7,520 nt of DNA from an uncultured Alphaproteobacteria bacterium (GCA_902580265.1 CACHJY010000038.1:1-7520); one strand, 5' to 3'; counted from the stretch's first letter, positions 1 to 5,393 are shown. A program made the numbers and translations. Notes: a model not told the origin generated them from the letters alone.

Positions 1-300
1 ACCAATACGGAACTCAAGCTTTACCTCTGTTTTATCCGCTTCATTTCTTTTCTTAATGTCATTTTGAAAGGCAACACCACACTCAACGGCATTTACCGCA
101 CTTGGAAACTCAGCCAAAGCTGAGTCACCGGCGGTATTAAAGATAGATCCTTTATATTTCTTAAGGCAGTTTTTAAGTATCTTCTCACATTCGGCATAGG
201 CTTTTAGCGTAGCATTCTCATCTCTTTCCATATGTTTGGAGTAACCAACAACATCGGCAACAACTATTACAGCTATTTTGCGATCTATTTCGGTGTTCAT
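1..300 (-). CDS. Class III adenylate/guanylate cyclase, array copy 1 (partial, N-terminal 100 residues)
   Basis: The first 100 codons of a third cyclase paralogue; the rest lies beyond the left edge. Translation from the ATG at 300 opens MNTEIDRKIAVIVVADVVGY, with the first metal-binding Asp at residue 16 and the second in NTAGDS at residue 59, as in copies 2 and 3. Over these 100 residues it differs from copy 2 at only two positions (Val13 for Leu, Ala88 for Ser), whereas I count 25 nucleotide differences over the same 300 bases, so nearly all changes are silent. It presumably continues into the same catalytic core, one membrane helix and a periplasmic part, but that cannot be seen. It lies 102 bp downstream of the copy 2 stop codon and has its own copy of the conserved promoter (301-335). 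No Shine-Dalgarno sequence precedes the start. The cyclase assignment is firm; full length and intactness are unknown. Confidence 0.9.
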   Translation of the reverse strand, partial: MNTEIDRKIAVIVVADVVGYSKHMERDENATLKAYAECEKILKNCLKKYKGSIFNTAGDSALAEFPSAVNAVECGVAFQNDIKKRNEADKTEVKLEFRIG

Positions 301-335
301 AGTTAAACAGTACCGATAGTGAACGTGTTTTACAA
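301..335 (-). promoter_or_regulatory. Conserved cyclase promoter, copy 1 (predicted leaderless)
   Basis: Read on the minus strand: a -35-like TTGTAA (330-335), a 17-bp spacer, a -10-like TACTGT (307-312), then exactly 6 nt to the ATG at 300. The same boxes with identical spacing precede copies 2 and 3, which is the main support. The expected transcription start falls on or next to the A of the ATG, leaving no room for a ribosome binding site. Confidence 0.55.
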
Positions 336-379
336 CCAAGATTGATTAAGTGTGCCAATTAGACACTAGATTCTGAATC
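336..379 (-). repeat. Truncated end of the inter-cyclase repeat unit upstream of copy 1
   Basis: The bases beyond the promoter still align with the region upstream of copy 3 (4661-4700): both run CCAA, a TTGAYTAAG-like string, GTG, then a GCTAG/ACTAG string. The similarity stops near 380, just before the copy 2 terminator and stop codon. The tRNA-end and arm-repeat portions found upstream of copies 2 and 3 are absent, so the end of a duplication unit lies here. Confidence 0.5.
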
Positions 380-418
380 GGAAAAAAAGAACAAATACCA
401 AACTACAGTTCTTTTTCC
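380..418 (-). terminator. Possible hairpin terminator of cyclase copy 2
   Basis: On the minus strand GGAAAAAGAAC (418-408) can pair with the arm GTTCTTTTTTTCC (392-380) across a ~15-nt loop containing the stop codon. The 3' arm is itself a run of seven T. The stem is A/T-rich and therefore weak, and it overlaps the last codons, so this is only a candidate for an end signal between copies 2 and 1. Confidence 0.35.
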
Positions 419-2244
419 ATTTGGGTGAGTATTTTTAAAGAATCATTAATAGTTTCTTGATTGAGACGAAAAAAATACTTAAATTTTTCCACTCCAAATC
501 CTACCTTCCTAGCTCGGCTAAAATATTCTAATGCTGCCTTCTTATTATTCTCTTTATAGTTTATCACAGAATACATAATCAGTATCAATGGATCTATGTC
601 AACAGCATCTATGTTTTCTCCAACGCGCTCAATAATTTCATCATAGTCACCTTCAATGAACAAAAACATGGATAACATCTTAGTATAAAAAAGTCCCGGG
701 TCATTAGGTACTAACGTAAGAAGTTCCTTCATTCTCAGGATAGATTTACTAGTTTGACCACACATGTTGTAAAGACCTGCTCCAATTACAAGGCTCTCTG
801 AACTGCTTCCATTTTCTTCAGCTTTTTCTAGGTCGCTCATGGAAGCCTCACAAGTTCCATTGAAAAGTTGTGGATATATATATGCCCTAGCCAAGTAAGA
901 ATCAGGGAATTTAGGGTCAACCTCAATAGACTTATCCAGAGCGAGTTGTAATTTTTTCTTATCCTTTTCTGGATCGCTACTAATCTTATACATTATCCGT
1001 TGAAAAATAGTCCATGCCTCCATGGCCAATAACAATGCGTTATCTTCAGGGTATCTGGATTGTAGATCATCTAATATTGCTTGAGCCTTTCGATGCCCTT
1101 CCAAATTGCCCCTACGCCATTCAGCTCTGAAATTTAACCCTAGAGTGTAGTCATCAATAGTCTTATAAAAGGACAGATATTTTGAAGCGTCATTGCCAGC
1201 GGTGAGATCCACTTGGATCACTTTAAGCATTTCATTGCTTATTTTATCCTGTTCTTCGAAAATATTATTCAGTTCAAAAGTTCTGTTTTTAGTTACAATA
1301 AGTTCGTTGGTATCTAAATTTCGAAGTTCCAAATTTAATCTTGCATTGTCTAATATAACTTGAAGTGATCCACTAACAATAAAATCTACTCCATAGTTAT
1401 CGTGAATATCTCTATCTTGCATTCCTGTTTCAGCTACGTGAAAAGATGTACTGCTGGATAAAACTTTTATACTTGTATAAGAAGAAAGCGTTGCTATCAT
1501 ACTTTCCGTGACACCTTTTTCAAATCCCTTTTGACTTTCACTTAGACCAGAGGCCGAAATCGGTTCTACGAGTAAAACTGGTTTAGATGAAATCTCGACA
1601 GTCTGTTTTTCAGAACCAGGCAATACAAAAAATAGAGTAGTTAATCCTATTACCAAAGCGGTAGCAACAGCGCCAATGATAGGTGTTATAGAGCTAGACT
1701 TCGTTTTTAATGTCCTCTTTTGTGACGTATCAAGAAGAATATCAAAAGCATGAAACTCATTTTGCTTTACCTTCTGTACGCCTAAATCATTAAATGTCAT
1801 CTTGGTTTTAGGGACAACGAGGTCATAGACACTTTTGGATATGGATATACCATTAGGTTGGGCTAATGCTTCTAATCGTGCTGCAATATTTACTCCATCC
1901 CCAAAAAGATTACCTTCTTTCTTAACAACATCACCCATGTTAATACCAATACGAAACTCAAGCTTTACCTCTGTTTTATCGGATTCATTTCTTTTCTTAA
2001 TATCATTTTGAAAGGCAACTCCACACTCAACGGCATTTACTGCACTGGGGAATTCGGCTAAGGCTGAGTCACCGGCTGTATTAAAAATAGATCCTTTGTA
2101 TTTCTTGAGACAGTTTTTAAGTATCTTCTCACATTCTGCATAGGCCTTGAGCGTAGCATTCTCATCTCTTTCCATATGCTTGGAATAGCCAACAACGTCG
2201 GCAACAAGTATTACAGCTATTTTGCGATCTATTTCGGTGTTCAT
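403..2244 (-). CDS. Membrane class III adenylate/guanylate cyclase with periplasmic TolB/FlgO-like and TPR-like region, array copy 2
   Basis: A 613-residue protein predicted to make a cyclic nucleotide from a nucleoside triphosphate in the cytoplasm. Residues 8-172 form a class III cyclase homology domain. Visible catalytic residues are metal-binding Asp16 (VADVVGY) and Asp59 (NTAGDS), and transition-state Asn119 and Arg123 (GDGVNIAAR). The positions that normally hold purine-selecting Lys and Asp are Asn55 and Asn112, so cAMP versus cGMP cannot be assigned. One hydrophobic helix spans about 186-208. Residues ~222-348 resemble the TolB-N/FlgO-like domain common in alphaproteobacterial cyclases, ending in IFEEQDKISNEML, but the usual IAVLPF start is degraded. 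The rest (~365-600) is helical and TPR-like, probably periplasmic. Start: the ATG at 2244 matches the other copies in sequence and promoter spacing, with no Shine-Dalgarno. Stop is TAG. The N-terminal ~180 residues are about 86% identical to copy 3, and identity collapses at the membrane helix. Catalytic domain call is firm; what the periplasmic part senses is unknown. Confidence 0.93.
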   Translation of the reverse strand: MNTEIDRKIAVILVADVVGYSKHMERDENATLKAYAECEKILKNCLKKYKGSIFNTAGDSALAEFPSAVNAVECGVAFQNDIKKRNESDKTEVKLEFRIGINMGDVVKKEGNLFGDGVNIAARLEALAQPNGISISKSVYDLVVPKTKMTFNDLGVQKVKQNEFHAFDILLDTSQKRTLKTKSSSITPIIGAVATALVIGLTTLFFVLPGSEKQTVEISSKPVLLVEPISASGLSESQKGFEKGVTESMIATLSSYTSIKVLSSSTSFHVAETGMQDRDIHDNYGVDFIVSGSLQVILDNARLNLELRNLDTNELIVTKNRTFELNNIFEEQDKISNEMLKVIQVDLTAGNDASKYLSFYKTIDDYTLGLNFRAEWRRGNLEGHRKAQAILDDLQSRYPEDNALLLAMEAWTIFQRIMYKISSDPEKDKKKLQLALDKSIEVDPKFPDSYLARAYIYPQLFNGTCEASMSDLEKAEENGSSSESLVIGAGLYNMCGQTSKSILRMKELLTLVPNDPGLFYTKMLSMFLFIEGDYDEIIERVGENIDAVDIDPLILIMYSVINYKENNKKAALEYFSRARKVGFGVEKFKYFFRLNQETINDSLKILTQMEKEL

Positions 2245-2279
2245 TATTTAACAGTATGAATTGTGAACGTATTTTACAA
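2245..2279 (-). promoter_or_regulatory. Conserved cyclase promoter, copy 2 (predicted leaderless)
   Basis: Minus-strand TTGTAA (2274-2279), a 17-bp spacer and TACTGT (2251-2256) sit 6 nt before the ATG at 2244, the same layout as at copies 1 and 3. The spacer also keeps an ACGTTYAC-like core shared by all three. No purine-rich ribosome binding site is present. Confidence 0.55.
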
Positions 2280-2390
2280 TGATCATTTAACTAAAGTCTT
2301 AAACAAGGGCAAGATTCTCAATTTCCCAGATAAATTTCAATAGCGGAGGTTTTCGATTTCCAACCACCAGTTTGGTTTTACAAAAAAAGG

Positions 2391-2413
2391 TTGTCACCAA
2401 ATCTGTTACCAGA
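2391..2413. repeat. Paired arm-type-like direct repeats (TTGTCACCAAA)
   Basis: TTGTCACCAAA at 2391-2401 and the decayed CTGTTACCAGA at 2403-2413 start 12 bp apart, the same spacing as the corresponding pair upstream of copy 3. About 30 bp separate them from the tRNA-like end. Short direct repeats one helical turn apart beside a tRNA 3' end are typical of integrase arm-type binding sites; that role is inferred. Confidence 0.5.
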
Positions 2414-2443
2414 AAAAGTAAGTTTTTGTTTTTCTATAAAATA

Positions 2444-2475
2444 TGGCTCCTCAGGTTAGGATCCAACCAACGAAC
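2444..2475 (-). other. Displaced tRNA 3'-end fragment (decayed)
   Basis: On the minus strand this reads as the T arm, acceptor 3' strand and GCCA end of a tRNA, with no 5' half attached. It matches the fragment at 4851-4882 with four substitutions. Its T loop has lost the invariant TTCGA (TTGGA instead), so it is a relic. It is in the same orientation as the intact tRNA-Asn at 5394-5468. Likely a duplicated attachment-site remnant. Confidence 0.65.
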
Positions 2476-2537
2476 ATAGTGTCATACCTGGTCATAAAAT
2501 GTCATACTTTGCCATAAAGAATTATATAGTGTCACAC
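2476..2537. repeat. ATAGTGTCAYAC direct repeats with an internal 20-bp tandem duplication
   Basis: ATAGTGTCATAC (2476-2487) and ATAGTGTCACAC (2526-2537) flank two adjacent 20-bp units (2480-2499 and 2500-2519) that agree at 16 of 20 positions. The copy upstream of cyclase 3 has the same outer repeats 30 bp apart instead of 50, so the extra 20 bp is a local duplication here. Function is unknown; the position directly beside the tRNA end suggests recombinase core or accessory sites. Confidence 0.5.
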
Positions 2538-2540
2538 TAA

Positions 2541-2684
2541 TCTTGTAATTATCAGAAAAAGTGCGCAGAAAATTTGTCGTTATTTTGGAAAGTTGCTCCG
2601 CGGATAGTGTTTGCAGCAGAGAATAGAGCATTGAACAGGTCGTAAATAGATGCACTATTTTATGATATTTTATCAAAAGCTTAT
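2541..2684. other. Spacer between copy 3 terminator region and copy 2 repeat unit; nothing recognised
   Basis: A/T-rich sequence with no convincing gene. A minus-strand frame starting at a TTG (2676) stays open for 64 codons down to 2482, but its last third lies inside the repeat unit, it has no ribosome binding site, and I recognise no family. I leave it uncalled. Confidence 0.4.
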
Positions 2685-2711
2685 AGGCATTAAAATCTTT
2701 AAATTTTGCCT
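2685..2711 (-). terminator. Possible hairpin just after cyclase copy 3
   Basis: Directly after the copy 3 stop codon, the minus strand reads AGGCA (2711-2707) followed 17 nt later by TGCCT (2689-2685), with A/T-rich bases in between that can lengthen the stem with a small bulge. There is no strong T run after it, so termination here is a weak inference. Confidence 0.25.
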
Positions 2712-4625
2712 TTATTGTCTGGGTGATAAAGACTCAAGTACGTTATAAACCTCATATTTATAATAAGGATCTCCTCCAGTATATTTTCTAAACTCAGCTA
2801 TAGCTTCCTTAGAGGACAAATTATATTGAACCAAAATTTGTTTATAAGTATCTTTGGCTGAAGTAAGTCTATTAGTTTTTGCTTCAATAAATGCACTAAA
2901 TATCATGCCAAGAAATACTGATTTTTTGTCATCTAAAGCAATTAAGTCTTTTGCAACTTCCTCAGCTTTTTGGAGGTCAAATGCACCGAGATAAACTCTG
3001 CATCGAAAAGCTTTACGTTCATCAGGTCCAAAGGGCGCAATTGATATTACCTCTTCAATTAGTGGTGCCGCTAATTTAGCATTTCCAATATTCGCATAAA
3101 ACTTACTGCTCCAATACAAAGTATCATGGTTATTTGGCTCCATCTGCAGCGCTTTTTTTGTAATTTTTTTATTCTCAATTCTAAGTTCTCTAGGTTTTAA
3201 CCCATTCAAGAAAAATCTAAAATAAGAGTCTCTAACAAATGCCTTAAATGCGTATAATTCCGAGTTAGTCGGATTTTGTTGGATCGACTGATTCACAACG
3301 TTCATCAAATTAAGCACATCCCCTTTGATATTTTTACTGTCACCAAAATTTACTTTGTTGTGAATGGCTTTTGCGTATAAATAGGCTGCCATAGGATTAG
3401 CTTTATTCTGTTCGTATATCTTCTTATATTCATTCTCAATTTCCAAGGAAGTTTTTGTCCGTTGGACTGCATTTTCTTCTACTCTGAGCGCTAATATTTT
3501 ATTATAGGTGGTTCTATCAATAAAATGATCTTCATACTTAGCCGACAGAACACTTCCCATAGTTAATTTTGTTTGTATCTGTTTCATTAAACTGAAATCA
3601 ATTTGGTCCTGAGCAGAAAATAAATCGGCCACTTGAAACTGAGAATTTGAGGAAAATAGTATTTCATTTGTATGTATGTCTAGCAATTCTAAGCTAAGTC
3701 TGAACCTTTCTTTAACCACAGAGACTCTGCCACTTAAAACGTAGCTTATATCAAGATCCGTTTTTAAGTTTTCATTACTAATTTTTTCGATTTTGATTTG
3801 CTCACTTTTTCCTCTTGGCACAATATTAAGGAGAATTGTTGATGGTAAAGTAGACTGAAGATGATCAGTGATTCCTTTGGCAACGTAATCAAACTCATTT
3901 GGGCTATTGTTTTCAAATGGAAGTATTAACAGTGTTCGTCCCAAGACTTTGTACTCCATTACTTGATCTGAAACTTCTCCATTATCAGACTTCAGAAAAT
4001 ACAAATTCAAGACTATAGCCAGAAAGACAGCTAGTAAAACGCCCGCTGTACTTGTTAATAATAACAATCTAGATTTAACTTTCGTATTAAGCTTTCTTTT
4101 CTGTGAAGGATCAAGAAGGATATCAAAGGCGTGAAACTCATTCTGCTTCACCTTTTGCACACCAAGATCATTAAACGTCATTTTGGTCTTAGGTACAACA
4201 AAGTCATATACACTTTTAGATATAGAGATACCATTTGGTTGGGCGAGAGCTTCTAAACGGGCGGCTATATTCACGCCGTCACCAATAAGGTTATCCTCTT
4301 TTTTTACGACATCACCCATATTAATGCCAAGGCGGAACTTAAGCTTTACGTCCGTATTATTTGAATCGTTCCTTTTTTTCATTTCACTTTGAAAGTCTAC
4401 CCCACATTCGACGGCATTAACTGCACTGGGAAACTCTGCCAAGACTGAGTCACCCGCAGTATTGAAGACAGAGCCTTTATATTTCTTGAGAAGCTTATTT
4501 AGAATCTTTTCGCATTCATTGTAGCTTTTAATCGTAGCATTCTCATCTCTTTCCATATGCTTAGAGTATCCAACAACATCAGCAACTAGGATTACAGCTA
4601 TTTTACGATCTATTTCGGGGTTCAT
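2712..4625 (-). CDS. Membrane class III adenylate/guanylate cyclase with periplasmic TolB/FlgO-like and TPR-like region, array copy 3
   Basis: A 637-residue paralogue and the first gene of the array in transcription order. Residues 8-172 are the class III cyclase domain with metal ligands Asp16 and Asp59 and transition-state Asn119 and Arg123. The substrate-selecting positions are again Asn55 and Asn112. A membrane helix follows at about 186-211. Residues ~229-355 are a better preserved TolB-N/FlgO-like domain than in copy 2: it starts TLLILPFENNSPNEFDYVAKG and has the family's YVLSGRV and DLFSAQDQI elements. Residues ~395-600 are helical with TPR-like spacing (ALQMEPNNHDTLYWSSKFY). By family topology the N-terminus is cytoplasmic and the C-terminus periplasmic, so it probably couples an envelope signal to nucleotide cyclisation; that is inference. 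Against copy 2 the first 180 residues differ at about 25 positions, but beyond ~182 there is little alignable identity. Start ATG at 4625 fits the shared promoter; stop is TAA. The gene appears intact. Confidence 0.94.
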   Translation of the reverse strand: MNPEIDRKIAVILVADVVGYSKHMERDENATIKSYNECEKILNKLLKKYKGSVFNTAGDSVLAEFPSAVNAVECGVDFQSEMKKRNDSNNTDVKLKFRLGINMGDVVKKEDNLIGDGVNIAARLEALAQPNGISISKSVYDFVVPKTKMTFNDLGVQKVKQNEFHAFDILLDPSQKRKLNTKVKSRLLLLTSTAGVLLAVFLAIVLNLYFLKSDNGEVSDQVMEYKVLGRTLLILPFENNSPNEFDYVAKGITDHLQSTLPSTILLNIVPRGKSEQIKIEKISNENLKTDLDISYVLSGRVSVVKERFRLSLELLDIHTNEILFSSNSQFQVADLFSAQDQIDFSLMKQIQTKLTMGSVLSAKYEDHFIDRTTYNKILALRVEENAVQRTKTSLEIENEYKKIYEQNKANPMAAYLYAKAIHNKVNFGDSKNIKGDVLNLMNVVNQSIQQNPTNSELYAFKAFVRDSYFRFFLNGLKPRELRIENKKITKKALQMEPNNHDTLYWSSKFYANIGNAKLAAPLIEEVISIAPFGPDERKAFRCRVYLGAFDLQKAEEVAKDLIALDDKKSVFLGMIFSAFIEAKTNRLTSAKDTYKQILVQYNLSSKEAIAEFRKYTGGDPYYKYEVYNVLESLSPRQ

Positions 4626-4660
4626 AACTCAACAGTATGGATAGTAAACGTAATTTACAA
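4626..4660 (-). promoter_or_regulatory. Conserved cyclase promoter, copy 3 (predicted leaderless)
   Basis: Minus-strand TTGTAA (4655-4660), a 17-bp spacer and TACTGT (4632-4637) lie 6 nt before the ATG at 4625. Box sequences, spacer length and distance to the start codon are the same in all three array members, although neighbouring bases have drifted. No Shine-Dalgarno is present. Confidence 0.55.
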
Positions 4661-4763
4661 CCAACATTTGACTAAGCGTGACAAATAGGCGCTAGAAACC
4701 GCGTTTTAACCAACAAATTTCAACAATGGCGTTTTTGGATTTCCTACCGCCAGTATTTTTTGT

Positions 4764-4818
4764 TTATCACCAAATATTTTTTTTAGAAAAAAAGTTTGTC
4801 ACCAAACTTGTCACCAAA
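4764..4818. repeat. Arm-type-like direct repeats (three TTRTCACCAAA)
   Basis: TTATCACCAAA at 4764-4774, TTGTCACCAAA at 4796-4806 and TTGTCACCAAA at 4808-4818. The last two start 12 bp apart, the same spacing as at 2391 and 2403. They lie about 32 bp from the tRNA 3' end. Layout suggests arm-type binding sites of a tyrosine recombinase; no protein-binding evidence exists in the sequence. Confidence 0.55.
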
Positions 4819-4850
4819 AATTTTAAGTGGTTGATTTTACTGGGAAAATA

Positions 4851-4882
4851 TGGCTCCACAGGTTGGGATCGAACCAACGACC
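4851..4882 (-). other. Displaced tRNA 3'-end fragment (T arm, acceptor strand, CCA)
   Basis: The minus strand reads GGTC, T stem GTTGG, T loop TTCGATC, T stem CCAAC, acceptor strand CTGTGGA, G, CCA: a complete tRNA 3' third without D arm, anticodon arm or 5' acceptor strand. It matches the 3' end of the intact tRNA-Asn at 5394-5468 at 28 of 32 positions, and two of the four differences form a compensatory T-stem pair. It therefore descends from a functional Asn-type tRNA slightly different from the resident one, as expected for an end carried by an integrating element. Same orientation as the intact tRNA. Confidence 0.75.
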
Positions 4883-4924
4883 ATAGTGTCATACTTGGTC
4901 ATAAAGGTTTATATAGTGTCACAC
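4883..4924. repeat. Pair of ATAGTGTCAYAC direct repeats
   Basis: ATAGTGTCATAC (4883-4894) and ATAGTGTCACAC (4913-4924), 30 bp apart, directly abut the tRNA 3' fragment. The same pair, 50 bp apart, abuts the fragment at 2444-2475. Conservation in two decaying copies suggests they belonged to the original element. Confidence 0.5.
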
Positions 4925-4927
4925 TTA

Positions 4928-5104
4928 TCTTGTCAGCAAATTAATACAGCGGCCCTTTATGTTTGTACAGAATCATACGAAAATATTATGAATTATTAAA
5001 AAACTGAAAATTGATAGAAGTTATAGCTTTTTTATAATTATACTTACTTGTTGTAAAGATAGCTCTCAAGCTGCTCCGCATTCATCCCCAATGCCTCTTG
5101 AATA
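4928..5104. other. Intergenic stretch with no recognisable content
   Basis: A/T-rich DNA between the array and the integrase remnant. A minus-strand frame ends at a TAA near 5052-5054 after the residues IQEALGMNAEQLESYLYNK, which could be the tail of a lost gene, but upstream it runs antisense through the integrase remnant and belongs to no family I know. Confidence 0.4.
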
Positions 5105-5173
5105 GGTGGTAGATACCCAATGGTCTCACTTAAGGAAGCTCGTGAAAAGGCTAATAGTCTAAGAAAGTTAGTA
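5105..5173 (+). pseudogene. Remnant of P4-type tyrosine integrase N-terminal domain (DUF4102 / arm-binding)
   Basis: The plus-strand frame reads GGRYPMVSLKEAREKANSLR followed by KLV. It fits the diagnostic end of the DUF4102 arm-DNA-binding domain of P4-type integrases, whose family pattern is roughly G-x-Y-P-x-x-S-L-x-E-A-R-x-x-A, followed by Arg and Leu/Val. Only about 23 residues remain: a TGA lies two codons upstream (5099-5101), and after Val the frame loses all resemblance, including the usual Gly-x-Asp-Pro. No catalytic Arg-His-Arg-Tyr domain is visible anywhere in the window. It lies about 220 bp from the 3' end of tRNA-Asn, where an integrase of a tRNA-targeting element is expected. 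Short length limits certainty, but the residue pattern is specific. Confidence 0.6.
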
Positions 5174-5257
5174 TTTGAGCCATTCTTGTTTAAAAACCCA
5201 AAGCTTTTGTTCCTCATTACTCAAAGATACCAATTCTTCTGCACTCAGCTCACGCAT
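5168..5257 (-). CDS. Possible 29-residue ORF of unknown function
   Basis: ATG at 5257 is preceded on the minus strand by AGGA seven bases upstream, one of the few Shine-Dalgarno-like sequences in the window. It opens MRELSAEELVSLSNEEQ and ends in a Trp- and Lys-containing tail, with TAA at 5168. It is acidic and helix-prone with no family I recognise. It abuts the end of the integrase remnant on the other strand. It may be a real small protein, a decayed gene fragment, or chance. Confidence 0.2.
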   Translation of the reverse strand: MRELSAEELVSLSNEEQKLWVFKQEWLKY

Positions 5258-5276
5258 CCGATTTTCCTAAATATTT

Positions 5277-5305
5277 GGTACGCAAATGGTACCACAAATA
5301 GTTAC
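5277..5305. repeat. Spaced GGTAC/GTTAC direct repeats near tRNA-Asn
   Basis: GGTAC at 5277-5281 and 5288-5292 and GTTAC at 5301-5305, each in an A/T-rich TTTGGTAC- or AAATGGTAC-like context, start 11 and 13 bp apart. They lie about 90 bp from the 3' end of tRNA-Asn. Helical-turn spacing beside a tRNA end and an integrase remnant suggests arm-type sites. Confidence 0.35.
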
Positions 5306-5393
5306 AAATCAAGAAATATGATGAGATTTGTTTCCCCCATGTTGCCCCAGAGAGCTACATAATACACGACATGTCAGGAAAACGCTTATTTTA

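Larger units (their letters stand above)
2280..2540 (-). repeat. Inter-cyclase repeat unit upstream of copy 2 (att-like, degenerate)
   Basis: This non-coding stretch aligns in order, with divergence, to the one upstream of copy 3 (4661-4927). Shared blocks are an A/T-rich segment around 2337-2376 (matching 4723-4760), paired TTGTCACCAAA-type repeats (2391-2413), a tRNA-like 3' end (2444-2475) and ATAGTGTCAYAC repeats (2476-2537). It is the more decayed of the two copies. Together with the promoter it forms the upstream part of a roughly 2.4-kb unit repeated with each cyclase gene. Confidence 0.7.
4661..4927 (-). repeat. Inter-cyclase repeat unit upstream of copy 3 (att-like, better preserved)
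   Basis: Non-coding counterpart of 2280-2540. In order from the promoter it has a segment also kept upstream of copy 1 (4661-4700), a shared A/T-rich block (4723-4760), three TTRTCACCAAA repeats, the tRNA 3' end and two ATAGTGTCAYAC repeats. A plus-strand frame across it (4726-4944) translates the tRNA end into a GWDRTND string, a well-known artefact of translating tRNA sequence, so no protein is called. Confidence 0.7.

Noticed and set aside
2391..2413. CRISPR-like short repeats
   Set aside because: Repeats are only 11 bp with 1-bp gaps, no spacer-sized unique segments and no cas genes.
2482..2676. Minus-strand 64-codon frame starting at TTG
   Set aside because: No ribosome binding site, no family resemblance, alternative start, and its C-terminal third lies in the non-coding repeat unit shared with 4883-4927.
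4183..4392. Plus-strand 69-codon frame
   Set aside because: Lies fully antisense to the conserved catalytic domain of cyclase copy 3; a shadow frame.
4851..4882. A complete second tRNA gene
   Set aside because: No D arm, anticodon arm or 5' acceptor strand follows; only the 3' third is present.
4726..4944. Plus-strand 72-codon frame containing GWDRTND
   Set aside because: The motif is the reverse-strand translation of a tRNA 3' end, and the VTKLVTK stretch is the translation of the arm-type repeats.
5120..5362. Plus-strand 80-codon frame as a complete gene
   Set aside because: Only the first ~18 residues (plus a few codons before the ATG) look like integrase; the remainder has no family character, so it is called as a remnant instead.
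5369..5376. Palindrome GACATGTC downstream of tRNA-Asn as terminator or operator
   Set aside because: Only 8 bp with no loop and no T run after it; chance is a sufficient explanation.
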